A stretch of DNA of 15,487 nucleotides, taken from an uncultured bacterium (GTDB lineage: Bacteria > Patescibacteriota > Minisyncoccia > Phycocordibacterales > UBA9973). Below the pieces are notes generated by a model. It had not been told where the DNA came from, searched no databases, and was given only the letters and a program-made list of their open reading frames with translations. Location: assembly GCA_903854645.1 (NCBI GenBank), contig CAINWY010000032.1:1-15487 (forward strand), given 5' to 3'. Within the stretch, counting starts at the first letter, position 1, and every line of letters begins with the position of its first letter. This document shows, one piece after another, positions 12,962 through 15,487 of the stretch. The position numbers were made by a program, and so were the translations under genes.

Positions 12962-13044
12962 ATTATTTACAAGATTTTCACCGTGCTTATGTGGATTGTG
13001 ATTTCTACACATCTTATTTGAACAACGTTCTGGAATAGTTTTTG
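12955..13044 (-). pseudogene. Duplicated topA 3' end (detached copy)
   Basis: These 90 bp match 13150-13239, the last codons of topA, at 88 of 90 positions. Both differences (CCA/CCG and CAT/CAC) are silent in the topA reading frame. The copy ends with TAG inside the terminator, while the present gene ends with TAA. It has no start and is separated from topA by 105 bp, so it is a detached remnant. It still provides the terminator for topA. Confidence 0.85.
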
Positions 13045-13140
13045 GTCACAAATAATTTCTCGCCGCCGCTACGAAATTTTTGCGACCCCGACTCGCGGTT
13101 TTGAGTGCTCTCAAAACATCGCTCCGTCTCACAAAAACTA
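13036..13140. other. G+C-rich palindromic insert between the topA tail copies
   Basis: Inverted ends TAGTTTTTG (13036-13044) and CAAAAACTA (13132-13140) enclose two hairpins. The first pairs GGTCACAAATAATTTC (13044-13059) with GAAATTTTTGCGACC (13073-13087) imperfectly around a CGCCGCCGC-containing loop. The second is TTTTGAG-TGCT-CTCAAAA (13099-13116). It is much richer in G+C than its surroundings and has no open frame of note. The left inverted end is also topA sequence. It may be a small mobile palindrome; I do not recognise it. Nothing else is seen in the 12891-13147 gap beyond the features listed. Confidence 0.6.
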
Positions 13141-13147
13141 AAAATAT

Positions 13148-15376
13148 TTATTTTTTATTATTTACAAGATTTTCACCGTGCTTGTGCGGATTGTGATTTC
13201 TACACATCTTATTTGAACAACGTTCTGGAATAGTTTTTGTGCCTTCCATCATTAATGATTCACAGAGGTCACAAATATTTCCAGTTGGTTTTGCTTTTAT
13301 TGCATTTTTGCAATCTGGATAGTTACTACAAGAATAAAAGATTCCAAAGCGTCCCTTTCTCTCCATCATTTTTCCATTTTTACAAACAGGGCAAGTGATG
13401 TCTGTCATTTTTCTTTTTATTTCTTCTTCATCTTGTTTTATAAATTTGCATTTAGGATACCTAGAACAGGATATGAATGTGCCACCACCATCACGTCTAA
13501 CTCGTATTACAAGTTTGCCCCCACCACTCTTTCCTTTCTTGTCTCCACATAGTGGACAAATTTCTCCAGTTTCTTTTGGTCCTTCTAGCATAACGCCATC
13601 TATTGTACGAGCACCTGTACAATCGGGATAACGGCTACACGAATAGAATTTACCCCCGCGAGCAAGCTTTACAATCATATTGCTATTACAAAGAGGACAA
13701 AGCATATCATCTGGTGCCTCTCCCATATTTGTAGCCTTTGCTAGCTTATCTTTTTCCTTAACATCTTTTTGAAATGGTATGTAAAAATCTTTTAATGTTT
13801 TTGAGTACTCTCTTTTTCCATTTGCTATATCATCTAGCTCATCTTCCATTTCTGCTGTAAAAGTATCACTGATATATTCTCCAAAATTAGTTTCGAGAAA
13901 AGTCGAAACTACATCTCCTGTGTCAGTAGGGAACAAAGTTTTTCCTTCCTTCTTTACATAGCCTCTATCTTCAAGGGTTTTCATAATTGATGCATAAGTA
14001 GAAGGACGTCCTATGTCACGAGCTTCAAGTTCTTTCACTAGACCCGCTTCTGTATAGCGGTTTGGTGGCTCTGTGGCCTTCTCCTTGCTGTTTAATTCTA
14101 TAAGTTTAAGTTCTTCACCGGTAATTACCTCTGGAAGCTCTATGTCTTCTCCACGTGCCCCAACGTCGCATATAAGCCAACCAGGGAATAGTACACGTGA
14201 TCCGTTTGCAGTGAAGTCCGGGATAGATTCACTTTTTATATTTGCTGTAATTTTAGTTTTAAGTAATTTAGCATCTGACATTTGCGAAGAGACTACTCTC
14301 TCCCAGATGAGCATGTAAAGTTTCTTCTGTTCCTCATTTATTCCTGCATGAGTTTGCTCGACATGTGTAGGACGGATAGCTTCATGGGCTTCTTGGGCAT
14401 TTTTAGATTTTGCTTTATATATATGCTTTTCTGCATATTCTTTACCATATTTTTTTTCTACTAAAGCTATAATTTGATTTTGAGCAACTATACTTAGATT
14501 TGTACTATCGGTACGCATATATGTGATGTGACCCGCTTCATATAATTTTTGTGCTACCTGCATTGTACGTGAAGGAGAAAAGCCGAGTCGTGTGCTCGCA
14601 GTTTGCTGCAATGTCGAAGTAGTAAAGGGTGCTCTGGGTTGGCGCTTTTGTTCACTAGTCTTTAAATCTTTTACAAACCATTTTTCTTTATTACCTAAAT
14701 CAAGAATCTTGTTTACTATTTTTTTATCACGTGGTTCTTCTACGCAGGATAAAGTTATTTTATCCTTTTTATTTGTTTCAAAAAGTCCTTCGAGAGTCCA
14801 GTAAACTTCAGGTATAAAAGCACGAATTTCTCTTTCTCTTTCCATTATGATTCGTAGAGCAGGGGATTGGACTCGTCCAGCTGAAAGACCATAGCGGACT
14901 TTCTTCCAAATAATTCCGGATAAGTCATATCCTACAAGACGGTCGAGTACTCTACGAGCTTCTTGAGCTTTTACGAGATCTTGGTCAATATCACGAGGAT
15001 TCTGTAATGCTTCTTCTACAGCTTCTTTAGTAATTTCATGGAAGGTAACTCTCTTTATTGGAGCTTTGATTTTCCTGTCGGCATCAAGAAGCTCTTTTAA
15101 GTGCCAAGAGATGGCTTCTCCTTCTCGGTCCGGGTCAGTCGCTAGCATAATCTGTGTTGCTTTTTCTCCGAGAGTCTTTAAATCATGAACTACTTTTTCT
15201 TTACCTTTTGAGATTTCGTAACGAGGAATAAAGCCACCAGGGATATCGATAGCATCTTTGTTTGATTTTGGTAAGTCACGTATATGTCCTACACTTGCAC
15301 GCACTGTAAAAGAACCACCGAGATACTTCTCGATAGTCTTTGCCTTTGAAGGTGATTCAACAATTAATAATTTCAT
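13148..15376 (-). CDS. topA: DNA topoisomerase I (type IA)
   Basis: The enzyme relaxes negative supercoils. Starting at 15376 it has 742 residues. An in-frame ATG at 15400 would add 8 residues, but only the 15376 start has a ribosome site (GGAG, 6 nt spacing). TOPRIM: Glu7 in 'VESPSKA' and DPDREGE (81-87). Active-site Tyr286 lies in 'HITYMRTDST'. The four-domain core ends near residue 550 and is followed by four Cys4 zinc ribbons: Cys560/563/580/586, 607/610/637/643, 662/665/683/689 and 702/705/720/725. The last is shorter and ends in a His/Asn-rich tail 'HNPHKHGENLVNNKK'. The final 30 codons are duplicated downstream (12955-13044), and a palindromic insert separates the gene from its terminator. 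Convergent or divergent partners are not co-transcribed with it. Confidence 0.95.
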   Translation of the reverse strand: MKLLIVESPSKAKTIEKYLGGSFTVRASVGHIRDLPKSNKDAIDIPGGFIPRYEISKGKEKVVHDLKTLGEKATQIMLATDPDREGEAISWHLKELLDADRKIKAPIKRVTFHEITKEAVEEALQNPRDIDQDLVKAQEARRVLDRLVGYDLSGIIWKKVRYGLSAGRVQSPALRIIMEREREIRAFIPEVYWTLEGLFETNKKDKITLSCVEEPRDKKIVNKILDLGNKEKWFVKDLKTSEQKRQPRAPFTTSTLQQTASTRLGFSPSRTMQVAQKLYEAGHITYMRTDSTNLSIVAQNQIIALVEKKYGKEYAEKHIYKAKSKNAQEAHEAIRPTHVEQTHAGINEEQKKLYMLIWERVVSSQMSDAKLLKTKITANIKSESIPDFTANGSRVLFPGWLICDVGARGEDIELPEVITGEELKLIELNSKEKATEPPNRYTEAGLVKELEARDIGRPSTYASIMKTLEDRGYVKKEGKTLFPTDTGDVVSTFLETNFGEYISDTFTAEMEDELDDIANGKREYSKTLKDFYIPFQKDVKEKDKLAKATNMGEAPDDMLCPLCNSNMIVKLARGGKFYSCSRYPDCTGARTIDGVMLEGPKETGEICPLCGDKKGKSGGGKLVIRVRRDGGGTFISCSRYPKCKFIKQDEEEIKRKMTDITCPVCKNGKMMERKGRFGIFYSCSNYPDCKNAIKAKPTGNICDLCESLMMEGTKTIPERCSNKMCRNHNPHKHGENLVNNKK
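13150..13239 (-). repeat. topA-internal copy of the 90-bp direct repeat
   Basis: This is the intact, in-gene copy of the direct repeat shared with 12955-13044. It covers the last 30 codons including the first base of the TAA stop. The two copies flank 105 bp of unrelated sequence, an arrangement like a target duplication or a tandem duplication with later insertion. Confidence 0.85.
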
Positions 15377-15455
15377 AGTCTTCTCCAACTTTCCAGTCAT
15401 CGAAATTACGTATTAGTAAGTTTGATGTATTTGACTCCATTTAATATTATTAAAA

Positions 15456-15487
15456 ATGAAATTAAAAGATAAGATAAAAGATATTGC
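15456..15487 (+). CDS. Possible start of a gene running off the window
   Basis: ATG at 15456 begins the reading MKLKDKIKDI, open to the window end. The Lys-rich start is plausible for this genome, and the gene would be divergent from topA. Only ten codons are visible, so this is tentative; no family can be given. Confidence 0.3.
   Translation, partial: MKLKDKIKDI

Noticed and set aside
15376..15400. ATG at 15400 as the topA start (8 extra residues).
   Set aside because: The internal ATG at 15376 has GGAG at the right spacing and begins the usual MKLLIVESPSKA N-terminus; the upstream ATG has no ribosome site.
1..15487. UGA read as glycine, as in some CPR lineages (Gracilibacteria, Absconditabacteria).
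   Set aside because: All conserved proteins are full length under the standard code, with no conserved position interrupted by UGA.

Overview
The window looks like the chromosome of a Patescibacteria (CPR) bacterium, probably of the Parcubacteria lineage. This is inference from several traits: an A+T-rich genome, tightly packed housekeeping genes, small versions of familiar proteins (a 503-residue IF-2 with no N-terminal extension, a Rel enzyme ending after its TGS domain), a DUF4446 protein beside infB, tRNA genes without an encoded CCA, and few Shine-Dalgarno sequences. Several genes instead have an extended -10 box 6-7 nt before the ATG. No marker gene in the window fixes the lineage.

Layout. 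1-2278 (minus): a membrane-anchored solute-binding protein cut by the window edge, secG and a cation-diffusion-facilitator exporter. 2309-2789: a structured repeat element, tRNA-Leu(UAG) and tRNA-Cys(GCA). 2902-5192 (minus): a DUF4446 protein, infB and rbfA in a tight operon. 5259-9888 (plus): cysteine desulfurase, a membrane protein resembling a dead HtrA barrel, and a large ClpB/ClpC-type AAA+ unfoldase. 9895-10240: a second copy of the structured element and tRNA-Tyr(GUA). 10334-11389 (plus): parB. 11418-12890 (minus): a Rel/SpoT enzyme, sharing a bidirectional terminator with parB. 12955-15376 (minus): topA, whose 3' end is duplicated around a small G+C-rich palindromic insert. A gene may start on the plus strand at the right edge.

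The genes are mostly core functions: translation initiation and 30S maturation, tRNAs, stringent response, DNA topology and segregation, protein quality control, sulfur mobilisation, secretion and metal efflux.

The most unusual feature is the composite element downstream of two unrelated tRNA genes, Leu and Tyr. At both loci the tRNA 3' end and its terminator are mirrored as a 38-39 bp inverted copy. That copy is interrupted by almost the same 25-nt palindrome at the boundary between T stem and acceptor stem. Beyond it lie a second hairpin, a covarying 6-bp/3-nt hairpin, a shared 15-nt block (GGACCATGAGTACAT) and short direct repeats that match each locus's own tRNA. tRNA-Cys lacks all of this. 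I do not recognise the element. It could be a small tRNA-targeting mobile element or a structured trailer RNA. The second notable feature is the 90-bp duplication of the topA end flanking a 105-bp insert.
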